Assembly: GCA_020026435.1 (NCBI GenBank)
Contig: JAHHQK010000052.1
Location: 1-12,333, forward strand
Direction: 5' to 3'
From: Alistipes sp.
GTDB lineage: Bacteria; Bacteroidota; Bacteroidia; Bacteroidales; Rikenellaceae
DNA: 12,333 bases
Of this stretch, positions 6,052 to 12,333 are shown one piece after another. The notes below the pieces were generated by a model that did not search any database, was not told the origin of the DNA, and saw only the letters and a program-made list of their open reading frames with translations. Position numbers and translations under genes: made by a program. How positions within the stretch are numbered: the stretch's first letter is position 1; every line of letters begins with the position of its first letter.

Positions 6052-6516
6052 TTATAATTTAGAATCGATGATTTCGTCGGTTAATTCGAGGCTGTTGCCC
6101 ATCCATAACACCCGGTTGCGTTCGTCGAGCAGCACGCCAAAGGGGACGTAGTTTACGCCGTAGAGGGTGAAAACCCGAGCCTGGGAATCCAGCGCCACCC
6201 CGATCTGCTCGGAGAGATAGCCCCTCAGCAGGGGGGAGGCCACCTCGGCCCGGTCTTTGGTGATGACCACCACGCAGAGCTTTTTGGAGGACTGGCGGGT
6301 GAGGATCTGGAGTCTGTCGAGCGAGTGCTGGCAGTCGGGATTGGCCGCCGAGAAAAATTCGAGGTAGGTGCGTTCACCCGCCGAGGGCAGGTGGTCGTCG
6401 AGCCAGGTCGGGATCTTGTATTTGGGTGCTCGTTCGCCCCAGGCCACATATTGCGCCCGAAGGGCCGGTGCTGACAACACCCACATCAAGACAATTAAAA
6501 AGAAGCTCTTCTTCAT
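6052..6516 (-). CDS. Exported thioredoxin-fold protein with a degenerate active site
   Basis: The 154-residue protein begins with a signal peptide (MKK, hydrophobic 5-16, probable cleavage after ALRA at residue 21), so it should act in the periplasm or be surface-attached. The rest fits a TlpA/redoxin-like fold: a strand YLEFFSAANPDC (51-62) at the place of the usual WCxxC segment, a central strand KLCVVVITKD (79-88), and YGVNYVPFGVLLDERNRVLWMG (120-140) with a likely cis-Pro125. The first active-site cysteine is replaced by Asn59 (N-P-D-C), leaving only Cys62, so ordinary disulfide exchange is unlikely. The frame is open far upstream, but that extension is Pro/Ser/Arg-rich with no family features, so I chose the ATG at 6516, which gives a clean signal peptide. 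It is co-transcribed with meaB (gap 5 bases). The function is unknown. Confidence 0.8.
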   Translation of the reverse strand: MKKSFFLIVLMWVLSAPALRAQYVAWGERAPKYKIPTWLDDHLPSAGERTYLEFFSAANPDCQHSLDRLQILTRQSSKKLCVVVITKDRAEVASPLLRGYLSEQIGVALDSQARVFTLYGVNYVPFGVLLDERNRVLWMGNSLELTDEIIDSKL

Positions 6517-7400
6517 GATGCAAAAGGAGACTTTTATTTTTAGCGAAGGTAACAATAATTTGGGAGATAGACGCAATTTTTTTGATACTCTTTGCAAAAT
6601 CGGATCTAATGGTCGGAAAATCGGCCTTGAGGACTGATCGTTGAGGACTGAGGAGGGGAGGACTGGATGGTGGCGGATCGGGCGGGGAAGGGGTGAGTGC
6701 TTCGGGGTTCGGTCTTCGCGCGTCGGGTCTTGTGCTTCGGAAAGTTGAGGAGGGACGGCATTGTCCTGTGGCGGGGAGATTTGTCGGGAGCGGAAATCAG
6801 CCGAGGAAAGACCTGGCGATGGTGTGGAAATCGACAGCGGTGTCCCGGCAGGCGAAGGAGGTGTTGTGTTGTGTACGGGCGGAGCGCGGGAAATAGGGGC
6901 AGAGGATCTGCTTGGCATTCGGTTGAACGACGAAGGGGAAACAGTTTGCGGGGATGTGGTGCGGAAGTTCCCCGATGCGGAGAGGGCGGGGAAGATCTGT
7001 CGGGTAGGAAACGGACCGTTGGAATGGGATACCTATATTATAGATGTTTCGATAATGCCGATGTCGGAGCCGATGCCGATAAACTGCTCTCTCGGACTAT
7101 TTCCCGAACCGATCCTTGCCCGGGTTCTGTTCTTCGTCCTCCTTGCGCCCGTTCGCTCCGCCTTGTTCCGAAGGTCGGTCCGTCCCTTTCTTTGTCCCCG
7201 TCTTGTCCCGCTCTATTTTATCGCACCACGCTCAAAGTGCGCCTCTCGGGGAAAATTCCCGTTTCCGACCGTCTTACCTGGCCCATTGGTCGGCGGTTAT
7301 CCCGTTCCGCAGCGGGTGGCGTGACCTCGTGGAAAAAAAGGGCTTAGGGGTGAAAAATGGAGGTCGGTGCGAATCGGGGGTTAATTAATTTGTTTTTTAG
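6517..7400. other. Long gene-free region between two divergent units
   Basis: Almost 900 bases separate the thioredoxin-like gene from the promoter of the decarboxylase operon. Open frames exist on both strands, but none shows recognisable motifs, a promoter or balanced composition. The plus strand is visibly G-rich from about 6620 to 7020 and C/T-rich from about 7080 to 7320. Short direct repeats occur at 6627-6665 and, around GCCGATG, near 7056-7080. A small inverted repeat CGGG-GAAAATT-CCCG is at 7247-7261. It could be a decayed gene, an untranslated RNA or plain spacer; I cannot decide. Confidence 0.5.
6627..6665 (+). repeat. Three short direct repeats of GAGGACTG
   Basis: TTGAGGACTGA occurs at 6627-6637 and again at 6641-6651, and a third core GAGGACTG is at 6658-6665. 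Spacing is 14 and about 15 bases from start to start. They lie in gene-free, G-rich DNA about 110 bases upstream of the thioredoxin-like gene start. Confidence 0.6.
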
Positions 7401-7431
7401 TTGTGAATTTGCAACGGAAGTTTTATCTTTG
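7401..7431 (+). promoter_or_regulatory. Promoter of the epimerase-decarboxylase operon
   Basis: TATCTTTG at 7424-7431 is an exact -7 element, with TTG at 7401-7403 about 20 bases upstream as the -33 element. Transcription should start near 7438, leaving an A/T-rich leader of about 55 bases with no Shine-Dalgarno sequence before the ATG at 7494. Confidence 0.8.
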
Positions 7432-7435
7432 TGTT

Positions 7436-7447
7436 TGTTAACTAACA
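7436..7447. promoter_or_regulatory. Inverted repeat at the operon transcription start
   Basis: TGTTA-AC-TAACA is a perfect 5+2+5 inverted repeat placed over the predicted transcription start of the epimerase-decarboxylase operon. Its position would suit an operator, but at this size in A/T-rich DNA it may be chance. Confidence 0.25.
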
Positions 7448-7493
7448 GAGAAACTAAATTAATAACGTAATACTAACTTAAATCCTTTTTATT

Positions 7494-7904
7494 ATGAAAG
7501 TATCTCATATCGAGCATCTTGGCATCGCTGTAAAGAGCCTTGATGAAGCTATTCCTTACTGGGAAAACGTCTTGGGTCTGAAATGCTATGCCATCGAAGA
7601 GGTGCCTGATCAGAAGGTGCGTACGGCATTCTTTAAACTTGGTCAGACCAAAATCGAGCTGCTGGAGCCCACATCGGAGGATTCGACGATCGCTTCCTAT
7701 ATCGAGAAACGCGGTATCGGTATCCACCACATGGCCTTGGCTTGCGAGAATATCGAGGAGCAGTTGGCCGACGCCGCATCGAAGGAGATTCGTCTTATAG
7801 ACAAAACCCCGCGCAAGGGAGCCGAGGGTATGACCATCGCTTTCCTGCACCCCAAATCCACTCAGGGTATCTTGACGGAGCTTTGCGAGAATAAGAACAA
7901 ATAG
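7494..7904 (+). CDS. mce: Methylmalonyl-CoA epimerase
   Basis: The 136-residue protein interconverts (R)- and (S)-methylmalonyl-CoA, linking the mutase product to the stereospecific decarboxylase. It is a two-module VOC-fold metalloenzyme of normal length. The metal ligands expected from the Propionibacterium enzyme are visible as His8 (IEHLGIAV), Glu55 in the KIELLEP strand (Gln in the Propionibacterium enzyme), His79 (GIHHMAL) and Glu129 (GILTEL). It is the first gene of the operon, 12 bases before the carboxyltransferase gene. The ATG at 7494 gives the standard N-terminus two strands before His8. Confidence 0.95.
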   Translation: MKVSHIEHLGIAVKSLDEAIPYWENVLGLKCYAIEEVPDQKVRTAFFKLGQTKIELLEPTSEDSTIASYIEKRGIGIHHMALACENIEEQLADAASKEIRLIDKTPRKGAEGMTIAFLHPKSTQGILTELCENKNK

Positions 7905-7916
7905 AAAAACCAAATC

Positions 7917-9482
7917 ATGAGCGAAATTCAAAACAAGATCAGCCAGCTTATCGAGAATCGTGAGACCGCACGCCTGGGCGGTGGTCAGAAAGCGATCGAC
8001 AAGCAGCACGAAAAAGGTAAATATACGGCACGCGAACGTATTCAGATGTTGCTCGACGAGGGCAGCTTCGAGGAGTTCGACATGTTTGTCACGCATCGTT
8101 GCTACGACTTCGGCATGGAGCAGAAGCACACCTATGGCGACGGCGTCGTAACGGGTTACGGTACGATCGGCGGCCGTTTGGTATATGTCTTCGCACAAGA
8201 CTTCACGGTGACGGCCGGTTCGCTGTCGCTGTCGATGGCCGAGAAGATCTGCAAGGTGATGGATATGGCCATGCGCAACGGCGCTCCCTGCATCGGTATC
8301 AACGACTCGGGTGGTGCACGTATCCAGGAGGGTGTGAATGCCCTGGCCGGCTATGCCAACATCTTCCAGCGCAACGTGATGTCGTCGGGTGTCATCCCGC
8401 AGATTTCGGCCATCTATGGCCCCTGTGCCGGCGGTGCGGTTTACTCGCCTGCCCTGACCGACTTCATCATCATGAAGAAGAACACCTCGAACATGTTCCT
8501 TACAGGCCCGAAGGTTGTCAAGACCGTCACCGGTGAGGACGTGACCCAGGAGCAGTTGGGCGGTGCCGTGATGCACACGACCAAATCGGGTGTGGCCCAG
8601 TTTGCGGTTGACACCGAGGAGGAGGGTATCGACATCATCAAGAAACTTCTGTCCTACATCCCGCAGAACAACATGGAGGACGCTCCTTTGGCCATCTGCA
8701 CCGATAAGATCGACCGTCTGGAGGACTCGCTCAACGAGATCATCCCCGACAACGCCAACAAACCCTACGATATGGCCGAGGTGATCAAGGCTATTGTCGA
8801 TAACGGTGAGTATCTGGAGTCGGCTGCCGGTTATGCCAAGAACATCATCACCTGCTTCGCCCGCTTCAACGGTCAGTCGGTGGGTATCATCGCCAACCAG
8901 CCTAAGTTCATGGCCGGTGTATTGGACATCAACGCCAGCCGCAAGGCCGCCCGTTTCGTCCGCTTCTGCGATGCATTCAATATTCCGATCGTGACGTTGG
9001 TCGACGTGCCGGGCTTCCTGCCGGGTACGACCCAGGAGTATGGCGGTGTCATCAGCCACGGTGCCAAGTTGCTGTTCGCTTACTGCGAGGCTACGGTTCC
9101 GAAGATCACCGTTACGTTGCGTAAGGCCTATGGTGGTGCCTACATCGTGATGTCGTCGAAGCACATCCGCGGTGACATCAACTACGCATGGCCTACGGCC
9201 GAGATCGCCGTTATGGGTGCCAGCGGTGCCGTTGGTGTGCTCTATGGCAAGGAGTTGAAGGCCCTGGCCGACAAACCCGAGGAGAGAGCCGCATTCATCG
9301 CCGAGAAGGAGAAGGAGTACAACGACAAATTCTCGAATCCCTACAATGCTGCACGTTACGGCTATATCGACGACGTGATCGAGCCGCGCAACACGCGTTT
9401 CCGCATCATCCGCGCCCTTCAGTCGCTGGCAACCAAACGTCTGCAGAATCCTCCCAAGAAGCATTCCAACATTCCTTTATAA
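7917..9482 (+). CDS. mmdA: Methylmalonyl-CoA decarboxylase alpha subunit (carboxyltransferase)
   Basis: The 521-residue protein moves the carboxyl group of (S)-methylmalonyl-CoA to the biotin of the carrier subunit, releasing propionyl-CoA. It has two crotonase-like carboxyltransferase halves. The N half (about 10-260) carries GGARIQEG (132-139) and GPCAGGAVYS (168-177), whose backbone NH groups form the oxyanion hole. The C half (about 280-500) carries DVPGFLPG (363-370), RKAYGGAYIVM (402-412) and AWPTAEIAVMG (424-434). The length is that of MmdA and of propionyl-CoA carboxylase beta, which are nearly identical in sequence. The following OadG-like and beta-pump genes, and the lack of a biotin carboxylase gene, make it the Na+-pump decarboxylase, though shared use with a carboxylase cannot be excluded. 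Codon use is strongly biased (C/G at third positions), suggesting high expression. Confidence 0.94.
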   Translation: MSEIQNKISQLIENRETARLGGGQKAIDKQHEKGKYTARERIQMLLDEGSFEEFDMFVTHRCYDFGMEQKHTYGDGVVTGYGTIGGRLVYVFAQDFTVTAGSLSLSMAEKICKVMDMAMRNGAPCIGINDSGGARIQEGVNALAGYANIFQRNVMSSGVIPQISAIYGPCAGGAVYSPALTDFIIMKKNTSNMFLTGPKVVKTVTGEDVTQEQLGGAVMHTTKSGVAQFAVDTEEEGIDIIKKLLSYIPQNNMEDAPLAICTDKIDRLEDSLNEIIPDNANKPYDMAEVIKAIVDNGEYLESAAGYAKNIITCFARFNGQSVGIIANQPKFMAGVLDINASRKAARFVRFCDAFNIPIVTLVDVPGFLPGTTQEYGGVISHGAKLLFAYCEATVPKITVTLRKAYGGAYIVMSSKHIRGDINYAWPTAEIAVMGASGAVGVLYGKELKALADKPEERAAFIAEKEKEYNDKFSNPYNAARYGYIDDVIEPRNTRFRIIRALQSLATKRLQNPPKKHSNIPL

Positions 9483-9494
9483 CGGTTTCGAATC

Positions 9495-9941
9495 ATGAGT
9501 ATATTATCTTTAATGGGAACTGTGCAAGATACGGGCGCGCTTGCGGATAAGGCGCAAGAAGTGGCTGCAACAGTCGAACAGACGGTCCGCGAGGTGGCTC
9601 AGAATGAGGGCGCCTGGGGCTGGGGTGAGATGTTGTGGACAACGCTGATCTGCATCTGTCTCGTATTCTTCGTTCTGATCCTTTTGGTAGGTGTGATGAA
9701 GTTGTTCGGCTATGCCTTCGTTCAGAAGCCGGCCGCGACAGCCTCCGGCAAGACGCCGACGATCACCCCGGGTCAGATCCACGAAGAGGAGATCGCTGCC
9801 ATTGCCACGGCTCTGAAGCTCTATAAGGGCGAATTGCACGACCGCGAGTCGGAGGTGCTGACCATCATGAGCATCAAACGAGCCTATTCGCCGTGGAACT
9901 CCAAGATCCACGGATTAACACAGTTGCCTGACAGAAAATAA
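9495..9941 (+). CDS. mmdD: OadG-family small membrane subunit of the decarboxylase (gamma/delta)
   Basis: This 148-residue protein should anchor and assemble the decarboxylase complex, holding the carboxyltransferase near the membrane beta subunit. It has an N-terminal polar stretch with a short helix (17-38), one membrane span at about 47-70 (MLWTTLICICLVFFVLILLV), and a cytoplasmic tail. The tail ends in a segment (HEEEIAAIATALKLY, then ESEVLTIMSIKRAYSPWNSK) typical of Bacteroidota OadG-like proteins. It starts 12 bases after mmdA and ends 14 bases before the carrier gene. These subunits vary greatly in sequence, so the assignment rests on topology and position. Confidence 0.85.
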   Translation: MSILSLMGTVQDTGALADKAQEVAATVEQTVREVAQNEGAWGWGEMLWTTLICICLVFFVLILLVGVMKLFGYAFVQKPAATASGKTPTITPGQIHEEEIAAIATALKLYKGELHDRESEVLTIMSIKRAYSPWNSKIHGLTQLPDRK

Positions 9942-9955
9942 GTATTAAGACTACA

Positions 9956-10420
9956 ATGAAAAAAGATTATTCACTGAAAATCAACGGACATAACTACGAC
10001 GTGCAGATCAACGACGTGAACGAAGCCTCGACGGTGGCGCACGTGACGGTTAATGGCACGGCTTACGAGGTTGAAATCGACGGCGGTAAGGCTGCCGTGG
10101 TATCGAGACCTCAGGTAGCTGCCGCCTCCAAGGAGGCCAACAGCGCCATGATTACACCCACTACCGCCGTTCCTTCACCCCGCATCGCTGCGGCAGCTCC
10201 CGCATCGGGCTGTGCCGTGAAGAGCCCGCTGCCGGGTACGGTGACCGATATCAAGGTCAAGGTCGGCGATCAGGTATCGGCCGGACAGACTCTCGTGATC
10301 CTCGAGGCCATGAAGATGGAGAACAACATCGACGCCGAGCGCGGTGGTGTTGTCAAGGAAATCCTCATTCAGCAGGGTTCGACAGTTCAGGAGGGTGATA
10401 ATTTAATCGTTATCGGATAA
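9956..10420 (+). CDS. mmdC: Biotin carboxyl carrier subunit of the decarboxylase
   Basis: The 154-residue protein carries biotin between the carboxyltransferase and the membrane pump. The C-terminal domain (about 85-154) is a biotinyl domain with the motif EAMKM, Lys120 being the biotinylated residue, and the PLPG half-turn at 91-94. An Ala/Pro-rich flexible linker spans about 52-85. The N-terminal 50 residues (SLKINGHNYDVQINDV and a second strand pair) form a small beta domain seen in Bacteroidota versions. It starts 14 bases after the OadG-like gene and ends 4 bases before the beta subunit. A biotin ligase must be encoded elsewhere. Confidence 0.94.
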   Translation: MKKDYSLKINGHNYDVQINDVNEASTVAHVTVNGTAYEVEIDGGKAAVVSRPQVAAASKEANSAMITPTTAVPSPRIAAAAPASGCAVKSPLPGTVTDIKVKVGDQVSAGQTLVILEAMKMENNIDAERGGVVKEILIQQGSTVQEGDNLIVIG

Positions 10421-10424
10421 AACT

Positions 10425-11654
10425 ATGTTGACACTACTAACTTCTGAGTCTAATTTCGTTACGGAGAGTCTGGGTAAATTCGCGGGCGAAAGCGGCATCG
10501 GATTGTTGTTCGAGAGTGACTTCTTTACCCTGACGGGCGGATTGGGATCTCTGATCATGATCGGTGTGGCGTTCTTCCTGCTCTACCTGGCCATCCATCA
10601 TAAATTCGAGCCGCTTCTGCTCTTCACCATCGCATTCGGTATGTTGCTGGCCAACCTGCCGGGAGCCAACCTCTACCACACCGAACTTTTTGCGGGCGGT
10701 CATGTGCATTGGGGCGAGTTTGTCGGCACAGCCGGTTTGTTGGACTACCTCTATCTGGGTGTCAAACTGGGTATCTATCCCTGTTTGATCTTCGTGGGGG
10801 TGGGTGCCATGACCGACTTCGGTCCTCTGATCGCCAACCCCAAGAGTTTCTTGTTGGGTGCGGCCGCTCAGATCGGTATCTTCATGACGTTCCTGGGTGC
10901 CTATGCCCTGGGCTTCTCGCCCGCACAGGCCGGTTCTATCGGTATCATCGGTGGCGCTGACGGCCCGACGGCCATCTACCTGACCTCGATGCTTTCGCCC
11001 GAATTGCTGGGCCCGATCGCCGTGGCAGCCTATTCCTACATGGCCCTTGTTCCCGTGATCCAGCCGCCCATCATGCGTGCCTTGACCACCAAGAGCGAGC
11101 GTGCCATCAAGATGTCGACGCTGCGTCCCGTCTCGAAGGTCGAACGGATCGTCTTCCCCGTTGTGTTGACGGTTATCATCGCCCTGCTGTTGCCGAGCGC
11201 CGCTCCTCTGATTGGCTGCTTGATGCTGGGTAACCTGATGAAGGAGTGCGGCGTGGTGGATCGTCTGAGCAAGACCGTTCAGAACGAGCTGATGAACATC
11301 GTCGTGATCTTCCTGGGTATCACCGTAGGTGCTACGGCTACGGCCGAGGCGTTCTTGAATGTCAAGACGCTGGGTATCCTGGTGCTGGGTGTCTTGGCAT
11401 TCTGCATGGGTACGGCAGGCGGTGTCCTCCTGGCCAAGTTCATGAACCTCTTTGCCAAGGATGGTCACAAGATCAACCCGCTGATCGGTTCGGCCGGTGT
11501 TTCGGCAGTGCCGATGGCCGCTCGTGTATCGCAGACCGAGGGTCAGAAGGAGAATCCTTCGAACTATCTGCTGATGCACGCCATGGGTCCGAATGTGGCC
11601 GGTGTGATCGGTTCGGCGGTTGCCGCAGGTATCCTGTTGGCATTCCTCGGATAG
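10425..11654 (+). CDS. mmdB: Na+-transporting methylmalonyl-CoA decarboxylase beta subunit
   Basis: This 409-residue multi-span membrane protein decarboxylates carboxybiotin and exports Na+. It matches the OadB/MmdB/GcdB family throughout. Residues known to matter in Klebsiella OadB are kept: the Asp of GGADGPT (Asp179), the Tyr pair in AAYSYMALVPVIQPP (203/205), and NPLIGSAGVSAVPMAARV (351-368) with Asn351, Ser360 and Arg367. GAMTDFGPLIANP (127-139) is a further conserved block. About nine to eleven hydrophobic segments run from residue 40 on, and the first 35 residues are periplasmic or amphipathic. It is the last gene of the operon and is followed 44 bases later by a strong terminator. The membrane partner fixes the whole operon as a primary sodium pump. 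Confidence 0.96.
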   Translation: MLTLLTSESNFVTESLGKFAGESGIGLLFESDFFTLTGGLGSLIMIGVAFFLLYLAIHHKFEPLLLFTIAFGMLLANLPGANLYHTELFAGGHVHWGEFVGTAGLLDYLYLGVKLGIYPCLIFVGVGAMTDFGPLIANPKSFLLGAAAQIGIFMTFLGAYALGFSPAQAGSIGIIGGADGPTAIYLTSMLSPELLGPIAVAAYSYMALVPVIQPPIMRALTTKSERAIKMSTLRPVSKVERIVFPVVLTVIIALLLPSAAPLIGCLMLGNLMKECGVVDRLSKTVQNELMNIVVIFLGITVGATATAEAFLNVKTLGILVLGVLAFCMGTAGGVLLAKFMNLFAKDGHKINPLIGSAGVSAVPMAARVSQTEGQKENPSNYLLMHAMGPNVAGVIGSAVAAGILLAFLG

Positions 11655-11698
11655 GAAATCAGAACAAGATGGGTGGGGGCTTCCCTCGCCCGATAGTA

Positions 11699-11736
11699 AG
11701 ACGGGCTGGCCTTTGGGTCGACCTGTCTTTTTTTTT
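11699..11736 (+). terminator. Rho-independent terminator of the decarboxylase operon
   Basis: AGACGGGCTGGCC pairs with GGTCGACCTGTCT through 12 mostly GC pairs (one mismatch, a few G-U pairs), closed by a short TTTG loop and followed by nine T at 11728-11736. It starts 44 bases after the mmdB stop. Confidence 0.85.
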
Positions 11737-12222
11737 GTCGGTTATGTGGTCTTATGCCCTCTGGGGTGGGCGCGCTGCCTGCTTGTTGCGAGAGGAAACT
11801 TGTTGCGGAAGGGAGGGGGCAGGGAAGGCGTGTTCGGGAGGAGGCTTGTCGCAGAGGGGGCGTTTGTTGCTGTTCGCTTATTTGCCGCAGACGGATTCAA
11901 ATCTCCGGACGGGCAAGATGGAGCGGCCGATATTTTCTCTTTGGCGATTGGGCCGCCTTTGATCTTGCGGGCCTCGGTTCGGGTATCGGCCTTCTGTCCG
12001 ATGTCGTTGGAACTGTTTTCAGGTGTCCCGTCAAGACTATATAGGTATGGATGATTTATGGGGTAGGGGAGTAGGAGGGGGAAACTTCTCGCCGGTTGGC
12101 CATCCGAACCTTGGGGCAAAAGCCTCAGCCCCCGAAAAAAAGCCGCTCAGAGCAAAAAACACACCAAAACCGATGCAAAAAAGCCGTTTTGACGTGAAAA
12201 ATCAATAAATTCGACAGGTGTG
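11737..12222. other. Gene-free G-rich region right of the decarboxylase operon
   Basis: Nearly 500 bases contain no coding region I can support. Open frames on both strands are low-complexity (Pro/Ser or Gly/Arg-rich when translated), have no promoter and match no family I know. The plus strand is markedly G-rich to about 11870. A 12-base string TTGTCGCAGAGG (11846-11857) also occurs at 4567-4578, probably by chance. The last 100 bases before the next promoter are A-rich (runs of AAAAA near 12136 to 12200). Confidence 0.5.
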
Positions 12223-12253
12223 TTTGTGATATGAAAAACTTTTCGTATCTTTG
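12223..12253 (+). promoter_or_regulatory. Strong Bacteroidota promoter for a gene beyond the right edge
   Basis: TTTG at 12223-12226 and TATCTTTG at 12246-12253 are separated by 19 bases, a full consensus match with the same spacing as the tRNA-Pro promoter. It points right; no start codon follows inside the window that I can defend. Confidence 0.85.
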
Positions 12254-12333
12254 CCCACCCGTTAAAATGCGGGAATAGGATTACAACAAGTTAAATTAAA
12301 CGTAAAACACAGTGGATTCATTAAGCTACAAAA
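12254..12333 (+). other. 5' leader of an unseen downstream gene
   Basis: Transcription should start near 12260. The first bases can form a small hairpin, CCCG (12258-12261) with CGGG (12270-12273), and the rest is A-rich and without a Shine-Dalgarno sequence, as in other leaders of this window. The coding region lies outside the window. Confidence 0.5.

Noticed and set aside
6544..6576. Possible promoter for the thioredoxin-like/meaB unit: TACCTTCG with an upstream TTG on the minus strand.
   Set aside because: One mismatch in the core of the -7 box and a 22-base spacer; too weak to list as a feature.
6517..6918. N-terminal extension of the thioredoxin-like protein, open to an ATG at 6918.
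   Set aside because: The extension is Pro/Ser/Arg-rich without family features and would bury the signal peptide; the ATG at 6516 gives a normal exported protein.
6697..7347. Overlapping plus-strand frames of about 190 to 215 codons in the long spacer.
   Set aside because: No promoter, no known motif, Gly/Arg-rich skewed composition, and two frames open at once; more likely caused by composition than by coding.
7473..9464. A 663-codon open frame on the minus strand opposite mce and mmdA, longer than either sense gene.
   Set aside because: The sense strand has complete, motif-rich metabolic genes, and the antisense product shows no family motif. Strong third-position bias in the sense codons removes stops from this antisense frame; it is a shadow.
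10437..11579. A 380-codon minus-strand open frame opposite mmdB, rich in His, Gln, Asp and Arg.
   Set aside because: The composition is the complement of hydrophobic membrane-segment codons; mmdB on the plus strand is certain.
11742..12119. A 125-codon minus-strand frame right of the pump operon.
   Set aside because: Low-complexity Pro/Ser/Thr/Lys sequence with no motif and no promoter facing it.
1..12333. CRISPR array, insertion sequence, phage, toxin-antitoxin or defence genes.
   Set aside because: No regularly spaced repeats, transposase, inverted-repeat ends or related protein motifs were found; the window is metabolic.

Overview
The window looks like a chromosomal piece of a gut-type Bacteroidota, most likely Bacteroidales and plausibly Alistipes/Rikenellaceae. 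That placement is inferred from three things. Several promoters match the Bacteroidota form TTTG-N19..20-TAnnTTTG. Start codons sit behind A/T-rich leaders without Shine-Dalgarno sequences. The propionate-pathway genes have the sequence and order I expect in this group. The genus is not proven by anything here.

Left part (1-3716, minus strand). A truncated tRNA-Pro(UGG) with its own promoter lies at the edge. Next to it is a four-gene, tightly packed, minus-strand operon that begins at about 3680: a membrane steroid 5-alpha-reductase, an Old-Yellow-Enzyme-type flavin oxidoreductase, a short-chain dehydrogenase and a HAD phosphatase. The first three form a 5-alpha-reductase / candidate 5-beta-reductase / candidate hydroxysteroid dehydrogenase set. 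Sets of this kind have been described in some gut Bacteroidales that convert 3-oxo-delta4 bile acids to allo- and isoallo-bile acids. This is the most interesting part of the window.

Middle (3717-4909). A divergent plus-strand gene encodes a small sirtuin that lacks the zinc-binding cysteines but carries the Tyr/Arg pair typical of desuccinylase-type (class III) sirtuins. It converges on meaB, and the two are separated by back-to-back terminators, one for each strand.

Right part (4910-11736). A minus-strand pair encodes an exported thioredoxin-fold protein without the nucleophilic cysteine and MeaB, the GTPase chaperone of methylmalonyl-CoA mutase. After a gene-free stretch of nearly 1 kb comes a plus-strand operon with its own promoter and terminator: methylmalonyl-CoA epimerase, then the decarboxylase alpha (carboxyltransferase), delta/gamma (OadG-like), biotin carrier and beta (Na+-pump) subunits. 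Epimerase and decarboxylase together turn (R)-methylmalonyl-CoA from the B12-dependent mutase into propionyl-CoA while exporting Na+, which is the energy-conserving end of the succinate-to-propionate route. The mutase itself is not in the window.

The right end (11737-12333) has no gene I can support until a strong promoter at 12223-12253, which drives something beyond the edge. The many long open frames opposite the real genes are shadows of strongly biased, GC-rich codons.
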